Source: Streptococcus sp. HMSC074B11
GTDB lineage: Bacteria > Bacillota > Bacilli > Lactobacillales > Streptococcaceae
NCBI RefSeq assembly: GCF_001808705.1
Contig: NZ_KV794273.1
Span: 127,687 to 184,062, forward strand
Length of the DNA: 56,376 bases
Reading direction: 5' to 3'
This document shows, piece after piece, positions 30,332 through 40,368 of the stretch; the first letter of the stretch is position 1; every line of letters begins with the position of its first letter. Both the position numbers and the translations under genes were made by a program. The notes under the pieces were generated by a model. The model had not been told where the DNA came from. It was given only the letters and a program-made list of their open reading frames with translations, and did no database searches.

Positions 30332-30356
30332 AAAACAGCCCTAGGGACTGTTTTTC
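30332..30356 (-). terminator. Terminator after apt
   Basis: The short stem AAAACAGCCC / GGGACTGTTTT lies at the apt stop, with an A-tract before it and a T-tract after on the plus strand. Confidence 0.6.
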
Positions 30357-30357
30357 A

Positions 30358-30870
30358 TTAATAATGCATAAGCACCTTGTAGTCGTAATCTCCGATAGCT
30401 TCACGACCTTTAAGCTCATCAAGTTCGATCAAGAAGGCACAACCTGCTACGACTCCACCCAATTTTTCAATCATTTCGATTGTAGCCTTAACAGTACCAC
30501 CTGTTGCCAAGAGGTCATCTACGATCAGAACACGTTGTCCTGGTTTGATAGCATCTGCGTGCATAGTCAAAGTATCAACACCATATTCTTTTTCATAGTC
30601 AGCTGATATCACTTCGCGTGGCAATTTTCCTGGTTTACGCACAGGTGCAAAACCAATTCCCAACTCAAAAGCAACTGGACATCCAACGATAAATCCACGT
30701 GCTTCTGGTCCTACGATCATATCAATCTTTTTGTCAGTAGCATATTGAACAATTTCACGAACAGCGTAGCTGTAGGCATTGCCGTTAGCCATCAAAGGGC
30801 TGATATCACGGAATGTAATTCCTTCTTGTGGATAATTTTCAATACTTGCAATGTAATCTTTTAAGTTCAT
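30358..30870 (-). CDS. apt: Adenine phosphoribosyltransferase
   Basis: Apt salvages adenine to AMP with PRPP in the cytoplasm. The 170-residue enzyme shows the PRPP-binding motif [14 protein letters not shown] (residues ~119-132) and the family's [10 protein letters not shown] loop (~57-66). The promoter TGGTATAAT (30903-30911) lies about 35 bases upstream. The Shine-Dalgarno is weak (AAAGAAAG). The gene appears monocistronic. Confidence 0.96.
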   Translation of the reverse strand: MNLKDYIASIENYPQEGITFRDISPLMANGNAYSYAVREIVQYATDKKIDMIVGPEARGFIVGCPVAFELGIGFAPVRKPGKLPREVISADYEKEYGVDTLTMHADAIKPGQRVLIVDDLLATGGTVKATIEMIEKLGGVVAGCAFLIELDELKGREAIGDYDYKVLMHY

Positions 30871-30902
30871 AGCATTTCTTTCTTTTTAAGTTTTTACTCC
30901 CT

Positions 30903-30911
30903 ATTATACCA
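30903..30911 (-). promoter_or_regulatory. apt promoter -10
   Basis: TGGTATAAT on the minus strand is an extended -10 box, like those of prfB and licD3. Confidence 0.7.
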
Positions 30912-30992
30912 TAAATCTTAGAAAAGAGAAATAGAAAGAAACCCTGGAAACTGAGCCCAAGGCTTCTAATCAAATCTGTAACTATTGCTCGT

Positions 30993-31598
30993 TTAATGAA
31001 ATCTTTCCTTCTTTTTGCTTTTAGATTTGTGATTGCCTTGACGATTTTGTTCGATGCGCCACTCTCGCTCAAAGTAGGACATGGTTTCAAATACTCTTCG
31101 CGGTAAACCGACATCCAGCAAGTAGATTGGAATTTTTAAAACGTTAGAATTCTTCTTGGTAGTAAACCTAGTTCGTAGACGTCCCCATAAAGAGGTACTT
31201 TTCAAAAGTTCTCGATCAAAAAAATGAACCTCAATCATATAAAAATCACTTGAATGTCTACTACCTTTAATTCTCGTGAGGGCAAAGTTTTCAACTTGTC
31301 CCCAAGAATAAAACTGCCAGTCTTTCTTTGGATATGGTTTATAGAAAAATCCTTGAGCCGTACATTTCAAATACTCTTTATCAGAAAAAAGCAGTCGCAA
31401 ACGTTGATACAAAATGAAGCCAACGATGATGATTAAGAAAACAATAAAGAGAATTAAAGCCACCAATCCCATAGGTGGTTCTTCGGGATAGCTCAGCAAA
31501 AACGAAAAGATCCAAAGTAGAAGAGCCAATTCTAGTAGGTAAAGAACAAAGCTCAAAACGATTTTCTTACTACTCCATTTAATAATTGTTTCTTCCAT
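30993..31598 (-). CDS. Membrane protein of unknown function (bPH-like)
   Basis: A 201-residue protein I do not recognise by name. It has two adjacent hydrophobic segments (about 12-36 and 43-64), then a soluble cytoplasmic part with LKCTAQGFFYKPYPKKDWQF and LKIPIYLLDVGLP, a pattern like bacterial PH-type domains fused to two membrane helices. The C-terminus is very basic (HKSKSKKKERFH). Its ATG overlaps the ABC-F stop by one base (TAATG), so it is translationally coupled as the last gene of the dapB operon. Function is unknown. Confidence 0.75.
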   Translation of the reverse strand: MEETIIKWSSKKIVLSFVLYLLELALLLWIFSFLLSYPEEPPMGLVALILFIVFLIIIVGFILYQRLRLLFSDKEYLKCTAQGFFYKPYPKKDWQFYSWGQVENFALTRIKGSRHSSDFYMIEVHFFDRELLKSTSLWGRLRTRFTTKKNSNVLKIPIYLLDVGLPRRVFETMSYFEREWRIEQNRQGNHKSKSKKKERFH

Positions 31599-33466
31599 TA
31601 TACCAACTCACTTAAATATTCATAGCGTTCATATTTTTCCAGTAAGTCTTCATTTTTCTCGTCTAACTCTTTTTGAAGGGTAGCTAGTTTCCCAAAGTCA
31701 GAACCATTTGCTAGCATTTCTTCTTCAATCTCAGCAATGCGGTTCTCCAAGTTTTCGATATCGCTTTCAATACTTGACCACTCCTGCTTTTCTTGGTAGG
31801 TCATGCGTTTCTTTTCTTCACGGACTTTGACCACTTTTTCCTTGTCAGCCTTTTGACTTTGCGTTACCGCTTCTGCTTCAAAGGCCTTTTCATCCAGATA
31901 GTCGGTATAGTGGCCAAAGAACGGACGGATGGTGCCATTCTCAAAGGCAAGAATCTTAGTCGCCACCTTATCCAAGAAATAACGGTCGTGACTAACTGTC
32001 AAAACTGGGCCGGCAAAATCCTGTAAGAAATTTTCTAGAACTGTTAAGGTCGCAATGTCTAGGTCATTTGTTGGTTCATCCAAGAGGAGCACATTGGGTT
32101 TTTCGAGGAGTAGTTTAAGGAGGTAAAGTCGTTTTTTCTCACCACCAGACAACTTCTCAATCAAAGTACCGTGTGTTGAACGCGGGAAGAGAAATTGTTC
32201 TAGTAACTCAGCGATAGAGGTCGTAGAGCCACCGCTGGTTTTAACCTCTTCTGCCACTTCCTGCAGATAATTGATAACCCGCTTACTCTCATCCAAGCCT
32301 TCGATTTGTTGAGAGAAATAGGCGATGCGAACCGTTTCGCCGATGATAACTTGGCCTTCTGTTGGCTCAAGACTTCCTGCAATGAGGTTAAGAAGGGTTG
32401 ACTTCCCAACACCATTGTCACCAACGATTCCGATACGGTCTTTGGCTTGTACCAAAAGATTAAAATCTTGCAAAATCGGTTTGTCGTCATAGGCAAAGGA
32501 AACATCCTTAAACTCGATGACCTTTTTACCGATACGGCTAGTTTCAAAATTCATGCTCAAGTCTGTCTCAGCTGTAGTTCCTGAGACTTCTTTTTTCAGA
32601 TCATGGAAACGATTGATCCGAGCTTGTTGCTTGGTTGCACGAGCCTGTGGTTGTCGTCTCATCCAGGCCAATTCTTGCTTATAAAGTTGCTCTTTTTTGT
32701 GAAGAAGAGCTGCGTCACGCTCATCCTGTTCAGCCTTGAGACGAACATAGTCTTGGTAATTTCCTTGATATTCGGTCAAACCAGCTCGGTCCAACTCGAA
32801 AATTCTCGTCGAAAGCGCATCTAGGAAATAACGATCGTGGGTGATAAAGAGAACCGTTTTCTTGGAATTTTTCAAAAAGAGGGTCAGCCACTCAATGGTG
32901 GCAATATCCAAGTGGTTGGTTGGTTCATCCAAAAGCAAAAGATCATGATTTCCTAACAGCACTTGGGCCAACTGAACCCGTCTTCGCAAACCACCTGACA
33001 GGGCTCCAACGGGAGTTGATAAATCCTGAATTCCCAACTTGCTGAGAACTGTCTTGACCTGACTCTCAATTTCCCAAGCTTGGAGAGAATCCATCTCCGA
33101 CATAACCCGTTCCAAACGGGCTTGCTTATCCTCACTGTAGTTGAGCATGAGCAATTCATACTCACGGATCAACTGGATTTCTTTCAAATCACTCGATAAA
33201 ACAGTATCCAAGACAGTTTTGCTATCATCAAAATCTGGGTCCTGAGTCAAATAGCCAATCTTGTAATCATTTTTTGCCGAAAAAGGGCTTACGTCACCAT
33301 CAAAACCTGAAACTCCTGAAAGAACATCTAAAAGGGTTGTTTTCCCAGTTCCATTGACGCCGATAAGACCGATTCTGTCCAAGTCATGAATGATAAAGGA
33401 AATATCCTTAAAGACGGTCTTGTCCCCAACGGATTTACTTAGTTTTTCAACAGTAAAATCACTCAT
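31598..33466 (-). CDS. ABC-F family ribosome-associated ATPase
   Basis: ABC-F proteins have two ABC domains and no membrane part; they act on ribosomes in translation or antibiotic protection. This 622-residue protein has two Walker A motifs ([10 protein letters not shown] near 37 and [10 protein letters not shown] near 350), two signatures ([26 protein letters not shown]), the interdomain linker near residues 240-300, and a C-terminal coiled coil (about 555-615). The length and C-terminal coiled coil are those of the Uup type, a housekeeping factor, not a clear resistance factor. It overlaps cca by 4 bp. Confidence 0.9.
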   Translation of the reverse strand: MSDFTVEKLSKSVGDKTVFKDISFIIHDLDRIGLIGVNGTGKTTLLDVLSGVSGFDGDVSPFSAKNDYKIGYLTQDPDFDDSKTVLDTVLSSDLKEIQLIREYELLMLNYSEDKQARLERVMSEMDSLQAWEIESQVKTVLSKLGIQDLSTPVGALSGGLRRRVQLAQVLLGNHDLLLLDEPTNHLDIATIEWLTLFLKNSKKTVLFITHDRYFLDALSTRIFELDRAGLTEYQGNYQDYVRLKAEQDERDAALLHKKEQLYKQELAWMRRQPQARATKQQARINRFHDLKKEVSGTTAETDLSMNFETSRIGKKVIEFKDVSFAYDDKPILQDFNLLVQAKDRIGIVGDNGVGKSTLLNLIAGSLEPTEGQVIIGETVRIAYFSQQIEGLDESKRVINYLQEVAEEVKTSGGSTTSIAELLEQFLFPRSTHGTLIEKLSGGEKKRLYLLKLLLEKPNVLLLDEPTNDLDIATLTVLENFLQDFAGPVLTVSHDRYFLDKVATKILAFENGTIRPFFGHYTDYLDEKAFEAEAVTQSQKADKEKVVKVREEKKRMTYQEKQEWSSIESDIENLENRIAEIEEEMLANGSDFGKLATLQKELDEKNEDLLEKYERYEYLSELV

Positions 33467-34662
33467 TTTTTCTCCCTCAAGTAGGCATGAATAGCTTCCA
33501 AGTTATTTTCCAAATCTCCATCCACAATAGCATACTCAATCTCTGCTAAAATTTCTCCCATTTCTGGTCCTGGTTGATAGCCATATTCTTTGATCAAAAT
33601 CCCACCATTGATTTGAATTTCTTTCTTATCATGGATAGTTAGGCTGTGATAAGTTTCTGTGATGGCCTGTGGATTGACTTCTTTTCCTTGAGCCTGACGA
33701 AGATTTTCAGCCTGTAAAAGTAAATCTAGATTAAAGCGGTAACAATCGCGCTTGCTTAGTTCTCCTTCTTCACGAAGTTCTAAGATTGTTAGCAAATCTT
33801 GAACTTGCTTGGCAAATTGACGCGAAGTTTTCCAATGTTTCAAAAATTGTTGAGCATCTTCCACTTCTAAAACCCATAAAAGTGCAGCCCAGGCTTGTTC
33901 AGAAGATTCGAAGGTAAAATCAGCCTCTAGGTCAAACAAAGATTGGAGTTGCTCCTGACTGCCTCCCATATCTGGAAGATAATCATAAGCTTGACTTTCA
34001 ATCATGGAAGATAAACCTACTCGCCAATGAGGAGCCAGAAGAAGTTTATCAAATTCAACAAAAGTACGTTCCACAGAAATTTTCTCTAAGAGTGGCGTTA
34101 AGGTCTTCATGGCTTCAAAGGTTTCTTGCTCGAGTTCAAAACCAAGACTGGCTTGAAAACGAAATCCGCGCATAATGCGTAGGGCATCTTCGTTGAAACG
34201 CTCACTAGCTACACCAACTGCTCGTAAAACTTGATTCTCTAAGTCTTTCAGACCCTCAAATAAATCAATGATTTCCCCTGTCTCATCCAAGGCAAAGGCA
34301 TTAACTGTGAAATCACGGCGCTTAAGGTCTTCTTCTAAAGAGCGGACAAAGGAAACTGCACTCGGTCTCCGATAGTCTACATAGACATCCTCTGTTCGAA
34401 AAGTGGTAACTTCGTACTCTTCGTCTCCGTCTAAAACCAAAACTGTTCCGTGCTCAATGCCAATGTCAGCTGTCCGTGGAAAAATCTGCTTGGTCTCTTC
34501 TGGATAAGATGATGTCGCAATATCCACATCATGGATGGGACGATTGAGTAGGGCATCCCTAACAGAGCCTCCAACAAAATAGGCTTCAAAGCCTGCTTCT
34601 TTAATTTTTTCTAATACTGGTAAAGCCTTCTGAAATTCAGAAGGCATTTGTGTTAATCTCAT
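33463..34662 (-). CDS. cca: CCA tRNA nucleotidyltransferase
   Basis: This class II enzyme adds or repairs the CCA end of tRNA. The 399-residue product shows the nucleotidyl-transferase motif [19 protein letters not shown] (residues ~31-49, catalytic aspartates), [11 protein letters not shown] (~114-124) and the flexible-loop and base-recognition segment [15 protein letters not shown]. It overlaps dapB and the ABC-F gene by 4 bp each. The dapB-cca order is as in pneumococcus. Confidence 0.96.
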   Translation of the reverse strand: MRLTQMPSEFQKALPVLEKIKEAGFEAYFVGGSVRDALLNRPIHDVDIATSSYPEETKQIFPRTADIGIEHGTVLVLDGDEEYEVTTFRTEDVYVDYRRPSAVSFVRSLEEDLKRRDFTVNAFALDETGEIIDLFEGLKDLENQVLRAVGVASERFNEDALRIMRGFRFQASLGFELEQETFEAMKTLTPLLEKISVERTFVEFDKLLLAPHWRVGLSSMIESQAYDYLPDMGGSQEQLQSLFDLEADFTFESSEQAWAALLWVLEVEDAQQFLKHWKTSRQFAKQVQDLLTILELREEGELSKRDCYRFNLDLLLQAENLRQAQGKEVNPQAITETYHSLTIHDKKEIQINGGILIKEYGYQPGPEMGEILAEIEYAIVDGDLENNLEAIHAYLREKK

Positions 34663-35426
34663 AATAAGTGTTCTAATCCATAGACAAGCTCATGACGCTT
34701 GACAACTTCTTTGATTCCCAAATTCACTCCTGTCATGAAGGAGCTACGATCATAGGAGTCATGACGTAGAGTCAATCCTTCTCCCTGATTTCCAAATATA
34801 ACTTCCTGATGAGCTACCAAACCTGGCAAACGGACTGAGTGGATTCGCATACCATCAAAGTTGGCTCCACGTGCCCCTGAAATGAGTTCTTCCTCATCAC
34901 TAGCACCTTGTTGGATAGACTCACGAACTTCTGCCATCAATTCCGCTGTTTTGATAGCTGTTCCGCTCGGAGCATCTTTTTTCTTGTCATGGTGAAGCTC
35001 AATAATCTCTACATTTGGGAAGTATTTTGCAGCTTGTGCCGCAAATTGCATGAGCAAGACAGCACCCAAAGCAAAGTTAGGAGCAATCAAGCCACCCAAG
35101 TTTTTAGAACGAGAAAATTCTTTTAGTTCTTCAATCTCTTGACTAGTGAAACCTGTTGTTCCAACTACTGGAGCAAATCCATTTTCAAGAGCAAAGCGTG
35201 TATTCTCATAGGCAACAGCTGGTGTTGTAAAGTCAACCCATACATCTGCCTCAAAACCTGCCAAGTCATTCTTATCATTGAATACTGGAATTCCCTGCCA
35301 GTCAGATGCAGACTCAAAAGGATCTAAAACCGCTACCAGTTCAAGTTCAGGATCAGACAAAACCATTTGACAAGCAGATTGGCCCATTCTTCCCTTAAAA
35401 CCAGCAATAATTACTCGAATACTCAT
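34659..35426 (-). CDS. dapB: 4-hydroxy-tetrahydrodipicolinate reductase
   Basis: DapB makes tetrahydrodipicolinate for lysine and peptidoglycan. The 255-residue enzyme has a nucleotide-binding N-terminus ([15 protein letters not shown]), the catalytic [15 protein letters not shown] (catalytic His and Lys) and [10 protein letters not shown]. It leads the dapB-cca-ABC-F-membrane protein operon. The ribosome site is AGGAG, 11 bases from the ATG. The tandem array 35447-35931 lies directly upstream, so any transcript from degV or from a promoter within the array would carry it as leader. Confidence 0.95.
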   Translation of the reverse strand: MSIRVIIAGFKGRMGQSACQMVLSDPELELVAVLDPFESASDWQGIPVFNDKNDLAGFEADVWVDFTTPAVAYENTRFALENGFAPVVGTTGFTSQEIEELKEFSRSKNLGGLIAPNFALGAVLLMQFAAQAAKYFPNVEIIELHHDKKKDAPSGTAIKTAELMAEVRESIQQGASDEEELISGARGANFDGMRIHSVRLPGLVAHQEVIFGNQGEGLTLRHDSYDRSSFMTGVNLGIKEVVKRHELVYGLEHLL

Positions 35427-35446
35427 CTCAATCTCTACTCCTATTT

Positions 35447-35931
35447 AAGATACAAAGCCTGTAAGAACACAAAGTGAAAATAGGAGGTCTGAGCAAGGAG
35501 TATCTACTCCTTGGAAGAACTATCTTTTTCACACAGGGTTCCAGGCGTGTTCAATTTTAAGATACAAAGGACTTTAGCTGCCCATGAAAAATAGGGAATG
35601 GCGCTGACTTTCCACGAAAGGCAAGACAGGCATCTTTTTTCAAGAGGCAGGTAGTCCGTGTTCAATTTTTAAGATACAAAGCCTGTAAAAACACAAAGTG
35701 AAAATAGGAGGTCTGAGCAAGGAGTATCTACTCCTTGGAAGAACTATCTTTTTCACACAGGGTTTCAGGCGTGTTCAATTATCAAGATACAAAGGACCTT
35801 AGCTGCCTATGAAAAATAGGGAATGGCACTGACTTTCCACGAAAGGCAAGACAGGCAGCTTTTTTCAAGAAGCAGGTAGTCCGTGTTCAATTGCTAAGAT
35901 ACAAAGGACCTTAGCTATCCCTAAAAACAGT
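35447..35931. repeat. Alternating ~112-bp structured tandem repeats (A-B-A-B-B')
   Basis: This 505-base gene-free gap holds units starting AAGATACAAAG at 35447 (A1), 35559 (B1), 35671 (A2), 35784 (B2) and 35896 (B3, cut short), so the spacing is 112, 112, 113 and 112 bases. Complete units end GTGTTCAATT. A1 and A2 are nearly identical, as are B1 and B2, while A and B share ends and the TGAAAA(A)TAGG core. Each type folds: A has GCCTG/CAGGC outside, GTGAAAATAG/CTATCTTTTTCAC, and CAAGGAGTA/TACTCCTTG inside; B has GGAC/GTCC outside, AGCTGCCT/AGGCAGCT (perfect in B2 only), and CTTTC/GAAAG. B2 is followed by TTTTTT on the plus strand. I see no coding sequence. I do not recognise it as a named RNA family. 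Confidence 0.75.
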
Positions 35932-36780
35932 CTAGATTATGGGTGTATAGCCCAGAGCAATACTTCCTTCTCCCAGGTGAGTCCCAATAACACTACCGAA
36001 AGTTGCAATTGAAACATCTGTAGCCACTCCACCATCAATCAAAAGCTGACGCAAATCTGCTGCTTTTTGAGGAGCATTCCCGTGAATGACAGTAATCTGG
36101 TAATTCCCATTAGCTGTTGCTTCTTTAACAATTTCAACCAAGCGTTTTGTAGCCTTTTTCTCTGTACGAACCTTTTCATATACTTCTATCACACCTTGGT
36201 CATTGAAGCAAAGGATTGGCTTGATACTAAGGAGATTCCCCAAAATAGCCGCACCATTAGAGAGTCGTCCACCCTTAACTAGATGGTCAAGATCATCCAC
36301 CATAATAAAGGCTGAGGTATTTTCAATTTGTTCAGTTACTTTATCTAAGATAGACTCAAAGCCATCTCCTTGCTCTGCCCATTTCAAGACACTTTCAACC
36401 ATATAGCCTAGGGGAGCGCTTGTAATACGGGTATCAGGAAAGGCAATGGTTAACCCTTCATATTCATCCTTCATATACTGGATATTTTGGTAAAATCCTG
36501 ATATTCCAGAAGATAGGAAAAGACCTAAGGCATGTGTATAGCCTTTAGCTTTTAATGATGATAAAATTTCATCCAACTTGGCAATACTTGGTTGGCTCGT
36601 TTTTGGTAATTCGCTTGCTGAAGCCATTTTTTCATAAAATTCTTGAGCGGTTAGATTTACACCTTCAACATACTCCTGTCCATCGATATTCACAGGAATG
36701 TCTAGCACAAATAAATCTTCTTTCCGCAAGGCTTCCGCTTGTAGAAAAGCAGATGAGTCTGTTATGACCGCTAATTTCAT
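35932..36780 (-). CDS. DegV family fatty acid-binding protein
   Basis: DegV/FakB proteins bind a fatty acid and present it to the kinase FakA for phosphorylation and phospholipid synthesis. The 282-residue product has the N-terminal VITDSSAFL motif, the central [12 protein letters not shown], and [20 protein letters not shown] of the family; the head-group serine/threonine and lipid tunnel cannot be judged further. It follows the DUF1149 gene by 3 bases. The structured repeat array begins right at its stop codon. Which FakB paralogue it is remains open. Confidence 0.88.
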   Translation of the reverse strand: MKLAVITDSSAFLQAEALRKEDLFVLDIPVNIDGQEYVEGVNLTAQEFYEKMASASELPKTSQPSIAKLDEILSSLKAKGYTHALGLFLSSGISGFYQNIQYMKDEYEGLTIAFPDTRITSAPLGYMVESVLKWAEQGDGFESILDKVTEQIENTSAFIMVDDLDHLVKGGRLSNGAAILGNLLSIKPILCFNDQGVIEVYEKVRTEKKATKRLVEIVKEATANGNYQITVIHGNAPQKAADLRQLLIDGGVATDVSIATFGSVIGTHLGEGSIALGYTPII

Positions 36781-36783
36781 TTC

Positions 36784-37158
36784 TTAAAACTCCAAATTAA
36801 TTCCCGGTAAATCAAGGGCAATTTCTGTTACTTCATAAGTCAAACGATTAAGCATGTCCAAACATGGACGAGCTAGTGTCTCAACCTCTTCTTGGCTGAA
36901 ATCACTTGGTTGATCGATAATACGACCTTCAACATGGTTGACTTGAGAAATCGTTCCACTAATGACAAATCTATCAAAGACAATCATAAAGCTCAAAACA
37001 ACTACTAAAGAGGTAACTTGATTTTCTTGATCATGCTGAAGCAACTGGAAGTTTACATCTACCTTAGTTTCAGGTGCTCCATTTTCATTTTCCCATTCAA
37101 AGTTACGCGCATCAAAGTGATACTGGCTAACAAATTCTTGTTCACGTTTTAAATTCAT
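36784..37158 (-). CDS. DUF1149 family protein
   Basis: A small cytoplasmic protein of 124 residues of a family found in streptococci and relatives, with a predicted SecB-like beta/alpha fold (NFQLLQHDQENQVTSLVVVL, then an HxEGRII segment). Its function is not established. I start at the ATG at 37158 because GGAG lies at proper distance; the frame allows starts at 37164 and 37170. An inverted repeat with a -10-like TACAAT lies directly upstream. The gene is followed by degV after 3 bases. Confidence 0.8.
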   Translation of the reverse strand: MNLKREQEFVSQYHFDARNFEWENENGAPETKVDVNFQLLQHDQENQVTSLVVVLSFMIVFDRFVISGTISQVNHVEGRIIDQPSDFSQEEVETLARPCLDMLNRLTYEVTEIALDLPGINLEF

Positions 37159-37170
37159 TTTCATCTCCAT

Positions 37171-37197
37171 TGGTACAATATAGTTGCCATTGTACCA
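37171..37197. promoter_or_regulatory. Inverted repeat at DUF1149-degV promoter
   Basis: The 9-bp perfect arms TGGTACAAT / ATTGTACCA are separated by 9 bases, 13 bases before the chosen DUF1149 ATG. On the minus strand the first arm contains a -10-like TACAAT. It could be an operator, or a weak hairpin after glmM. Confidence 0.45.
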
Positions 37198-37223
37198 TAT
37201 TTTTTTATTTTCTGCTAGATTTA

Positions 37224-38573
37224 CTAAATACCAATCTCAGTTTTAACAACTTGAGCAATAGTGTCTACATAATAGTCTACTTCCTCAGTGGTTGGGGCTT
37301 CAGCCATGACACGCAAGAGTGGCTCCGTTCCACTTGGGCGAACGAGGATGCGACCATTTCCTGCCATTTCTTCTTCCATCTTCTCGATAATAGCTTTGAT
37401 AGCAGGAACTTCCATAGCTTTTTCTTTCATGGTATTTTCCACACGGATATTGACCAATTTTTGTGGGTAAATTGTCACTTCTGAGGCCAATTGAGACAAA
37501 CTCTTACCTGTTTCTTGCATGATCTTGGTCAATTGAACAGCTGAAAGCTGACCATCACCAGTAGTATTATAGTCCATCAAGATAACGTGACCTGACTGCT
37601 CACCTCCGAGATTGTAGCCAGATTTTCTCATTTCTTCAACTACATAGCGGTCTCCAACAGCAGTGACTGCTTTATTGATTCCTTCACGATCCAAGGCCTT
37701 ATGGAAACCGAGGTTGGACATAACTGTTGTCACAATCGTGTTTTGAGCCAATTGACCTTTTTCAGAGAGGTATTTCCCAATGATGTACATAATCTTGTCA
37801 CCATCGACAATTTCGCTATTTTCATCAACAGCAATCAAACGGTCGCTATCACCATCAAAGGCTAAACCAATAGCTGACCCGCTTTCTTTTACAAGTTCTT
37901 GCAAAGCTTCTGGATGAGTTGAACCAACGTTCAAGTTGATGTTAAGGCCATCTGGTGTTTCACCGATAACTGTTAATTGAGCACCTAGGTCTGCAAAAAT
38001 TTGACGAGAACTGGTTGCAGCTGCTCCGTTAGCAGTGTCCAAGGCAACCTTCATCCCTTCAAGAGGAGTTCCAGTTGAAACAAGATAGGATTCATACTTA
38101 CGTAAACCTTCTGGGTAGTCAACAACCGTACCTAAGCCCTCTGCACTTGGACGTGGGAGAGTATCTTCACTGGCATCTAGCAAGGCTTCGATTTCTGCTT
38201 CTTTATCATCGTCAAGTTTAAAGCCGTCACCACCAAAGAATTTAATCCCGTTATCAAGGGCTGGATTGTGGCTAGCTGAAATCATGACACCTGCGCTCGC
38301 TCCTTCAGTTTTCACCAAATATGCTACTGCTGGTGTTGCAAGAACTCCAAGCTTATAAACGTGAATTCCGACTGAAAGGAGACCAGCAATCAAAGCCGCT
38401 TCTAGCATTTGACCTGAGATACGAGTGTCACGTCCTACAAAAACTTTTGGTGCTTCAGTCGTATGTTGACTGAGAACATAACCTCCAAAACGTCCCAATT
38501 TAAAAGCTAATTCTGGCGTAAGTTCTACGTTTGCTTCTCCACGGACTCCGTCCGTTCCAAAATATTTACCCAT
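37224..38573 (-). CDS. glmM: Phosphoglucosamine mutase
   Basis: GlmM converts glucosamine-6-phosphate to glucosamine-1-phosphate for UDP-GlcNAc and the cell wall. The 449-residue enzyme has the active-site serine in [16 protein letters not shown] (near residue 101), the metal site DGDSDRL, GEQSGH in the sugar-binding loop, and the phosphate-binding [11 protein letters not shown]. It is the third gene of cdaA-cdaR-glmM, a conserved trio; GlmM also binds and inhibits CdaA in several Firmicutes. Confidence 0.97.
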   Translation of the reverse strand: MGKYFGTDGVRGEANVELTPELAFKLGRFGGYVLSQHTTEAPKVFVGRDTRISGQMLEAALIAGLLSVGIHVYKLGVLATPAVAYLVKTEGASAGVMISASHNPALDNGIKFFGGDGFKLDDDKEAEIEALLDASEDTLPRPSAEGLGTVVDYPEGLRKYESYLVSTGTPLEGMKVALDTANGAAATSSRQIFADLGAQLTVIGETPDGLNINLNVGSTHPEALQELVKESGSAIGLAFDGDSDRLIAVDENSEIVDGDKIMYIIGKYLSEKGQLAQNTIVTTVMSNLGFHKALDREGINKAVTAVGDRYVVEEMRKSGYNLGGEQSGHVILMDYNTTGDGQLSAVQLTKIMQETGKSLSQLASEVTIYPQKLVNIRVENTMKEKAMEVPAIKAIIEKMEEEMAGNGRILVRPSGTEPLLRVMAEAPTTEEVDYYVDTIAQVVKTEIGI

Positions 38574-38598
38574 TTTTTTATCCTTTTCTATTGTTTTA

Positions 38599-39390
38599 TT
38601 AATCTTTTTTTGAAGAGTCTGACTTGGTTTCAGAACTAGTTGAAGACGAACTGCCCAAAGATGAGCTTGTCGTTGCTGAGCTAGAACTACTTGCTGATCT
38701 AGCTTGTTTCGTTGTTATCTTCATGGTTGTTTCATACGGTGTAATCACCGTTGGTAAAACTGTTCCATTCTTATCAATAGCTTGTAGAGGAACTGAACCT
38801 GTATAATTTCCTGTAATTTTTTCACTAGTTGGTAAAACAGCCACAATCTTATCAATCTTGGATAAGGTATCAGCATCACTAGTAACCGAAACGCGTTCAT
38901 CTGAAACAGTCACACTATCGATGAGAATTCGTTCATCAATCTTACCAGAGTCAATCTGTGGAGTGACTGGTAAATTATCCCTTGTTGCTTTCTTCCCAAT
39001 TTTAACGGTGATTTTCTGCGGTGTTGCTAGGGCTGTTAAACCACTTGGTAGATTCTCAATGGTCAAGGGAACTTCAACGGTTCCTTCTGACGCCTGTGTT
39101 AAATCTGCAGTAACCTTAAATTTACGAGTGCTTTCTTGCATCTCACTAGCCAAGGTCACTCGATTGGATCCAGTTAAAAATACCGTTACTTCTGAACTAA
39201 AACCGCTAATAAAGTACTGCTCACTATCGTACTGAATGTCAATCGGTACATTTACGACCGTATTGGTATAGGTTTCTGTTCGAGCCGGTCTTGCATTATT
39301 ATTATTTTGATAATTTATAGAGGTAGCGTAAATAAATAAAACGCAAGCAAAGAGGAGTGAGGAGATGATATATAAACTATTTTTTTTCAT
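38599..39390 (-). CDS. cdaR: CdaA regulatory protein CdaR (YbbR domains)
   Basis: CdaR is a membrane-anchored extracellular protein that modulates the diadenylate cyclase CdaA. The 263-residue product has one N-terminal membrane segment (about 5-25), YbbR-type beta repeats (about 45-225, such as [19 protein letters not shown]), and a Ser/Thr-rich C-terminal tail. It overlaps cdaA by 14 bp. Confidence 0.92.
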   Translation of the reverse strand: MKKNSLYIISSLLFACVLFIYATSINYQNNNNARPARTETYTNTVVNVPIDIQYDSEQYFISGFSSEVTVFLTGSNRVTLASEMQESTRKFKVTADLTQASEGTVEVPLTIENLPSGLTALATPQKITVKIGKKATRDNLPVTPQIDSGKIDERILIDSVTVSDERVSVTSDADTLSKIDKIVAVLPTSEKITGNYTGSVPLQAIDKNGTVLPTVITPYETTMKITTKQARSASSSSSATTSSSLGSSSSTSSETKSDSSKKD

Positions 39391-40234
39391 TCTTCCAGCC
39401 TCCTAATATACGCTCTGTTAAGCTTGGCTCTTGTGAATTTTCCGGAATCAGGATACGACGTAGCTCTTCCTCAAATTCTTCCATTGTTAAATCATGCTTA
39501 AAGACACCATTATGGGTAATGGAAATACCTCCAGTTTCCTCTGATACCACAAAAGTGAGAGCATCAGAAACCTCAGATAAACCAATGGCTGCACGGTGTC
39601 GCGTTCCAAACTCCTTAGAAATACCAGTGTCTTCAGTAAGTGGAAGATAAGCAGATGTTACAGCTATACGATCACCTTTTATAATGACTGCACCATCATG
39701 TAAAGGTGTGTTTGGAATGAAGATATTGATTAAGAGTTCTGCAGAAATCTTAGCATCTAAAGGAATCCCAGTAGATATATATTCCTGCAAGGTTCTGACA
39801 CGCTGAACTGATACCAGTGCTCCAATTTTTCGCGGGCTCATATATTCAACTGCTTTAACAAAGGCCTGAATCATCTGTTCTTCTGAACTCATTGGTGTAC
39901 TTGAAAAGAAATCAGTCGCACGTCCTAATCGCTCTAAACCTGTCCGAATTTCTGGAGAGAAAATAACAACCGCTGCGATAACACCGTAAGTAATCAATTG
40001 ATTGATCAACCAGGAAATAGTTGTCAGGCCTAGGGTATTTGCCGCTATCTGAGCTAAGATAAACACTAAAACACCTCGAACCAGGATCATAATCTTGGTT
40101 CCTGCAATTGATTTTGTAAATTGGTATAAGATATAGGCAACGATAAGAATATCAATCACATTTATCAGAATACTCCAAGGACTGGAAAATAAACTAGACC
40201 AGTATTGAAGATTAGATAATTGTTGAAAATTCAT
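39377..40234 (-). CDS. cdaA: Diadenylate cyclase CdaA
   Basis: CdaA joins two ATP into cyclic di-AMP, which controls potassium and osmotic balance in streptococci. The 285-residue protein has three N-terminal membrane helices (about 20-85) and a cytoplasmic DAC domain with both catalytic motifs, HDGAVI and GTRHRAAIG. I start at the ATG at 40234 because GAGGAGG lies just upstream; the frame extends 12 codons more. The promoter TGATATAAT is at 40269-40277. CdaA, CdaR and GlmM form one operon. Confidence 0.95.
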   Translation of the reverse strand: MNFQQLSNLQYWSSLFSSPWSILINVIDILIVAYILYQFTKSIAGTKIMILVRGVLVFILAQIAANTLGLTTISWLINQLITYGVIAAVVIFSPEIRTGLERLGRATDFFSSTPMSSEEQMIQAFVKAVEYMSPRKIGALVSVQRVRTLQEYISTGIPLDAKISAELLINIFIPNTPLHDGAVIIKGDRIAVTSAYLPLTEDTGISKEFGTRHRAAIGLSEVSDALTFVVSEETGGISITHNGVFKHDLTMEEFEEELRRILIPENSQEPSLTERILGGWKNEKK

Positions 40235-40268
40235 TCTAGGCCTCCTCTCCATAAAAAAGCTACTCTTC

Positions 40269-40277
40269 ATTATATCA
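40269..40277 (-). promoter_or_regulatory. cdaA-cdaR-glmM promoter -10
   Basis: TGATATAAT on the minus strand is an extended -10 box about 34 bases before the cdaA ATG. Confidence 0.7.
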
Positions 40278-40329
40278 TTTTATATGAAAATTTTCTTCCC
40301 CCTACTTCATTTTAAATTGGTAGAAAATA

Positions 40330-40338
40330 TGATAGAAT
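40330..40338 (+). promoter_or_regulatory. Promoter -10 of ferredoxin reductase gene
   Basis: TGATAGAAT is an extended -10-like box 30 bases before the ATG; the ribosome site is AAGGAGAAACC. It is divergent from the cdaA promoter. Confidence 0.5.
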
Positions 40339-40368
40339 AAAATGATAGAAATGAATTAAGGAGAAACC

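Noticed and set aside
30839..31114. 91-codon minus-strand frame between apt and the membrane protein gene
   Set aside because: It overlaps the start of apt and the end of the membrane protein gene, runs through the apt promoter, and has no ribosome site.
31598..33466. Antibiotic-resistance ABC-F (Msr/Lsa-like) call
   Set aside because: Length, C-terminal coiled coil and position in the dapB operon fit the housekeeping Uup-type group; nothing points to a resistance subtype.
35447..35931. CRISPR-like or protein-coding reading of the degV-dapB array
   Set aside because: Units are 112 bases with two alternating related types, not short identical repeats with unique spacers, and stop codons occur in all frames I followed.
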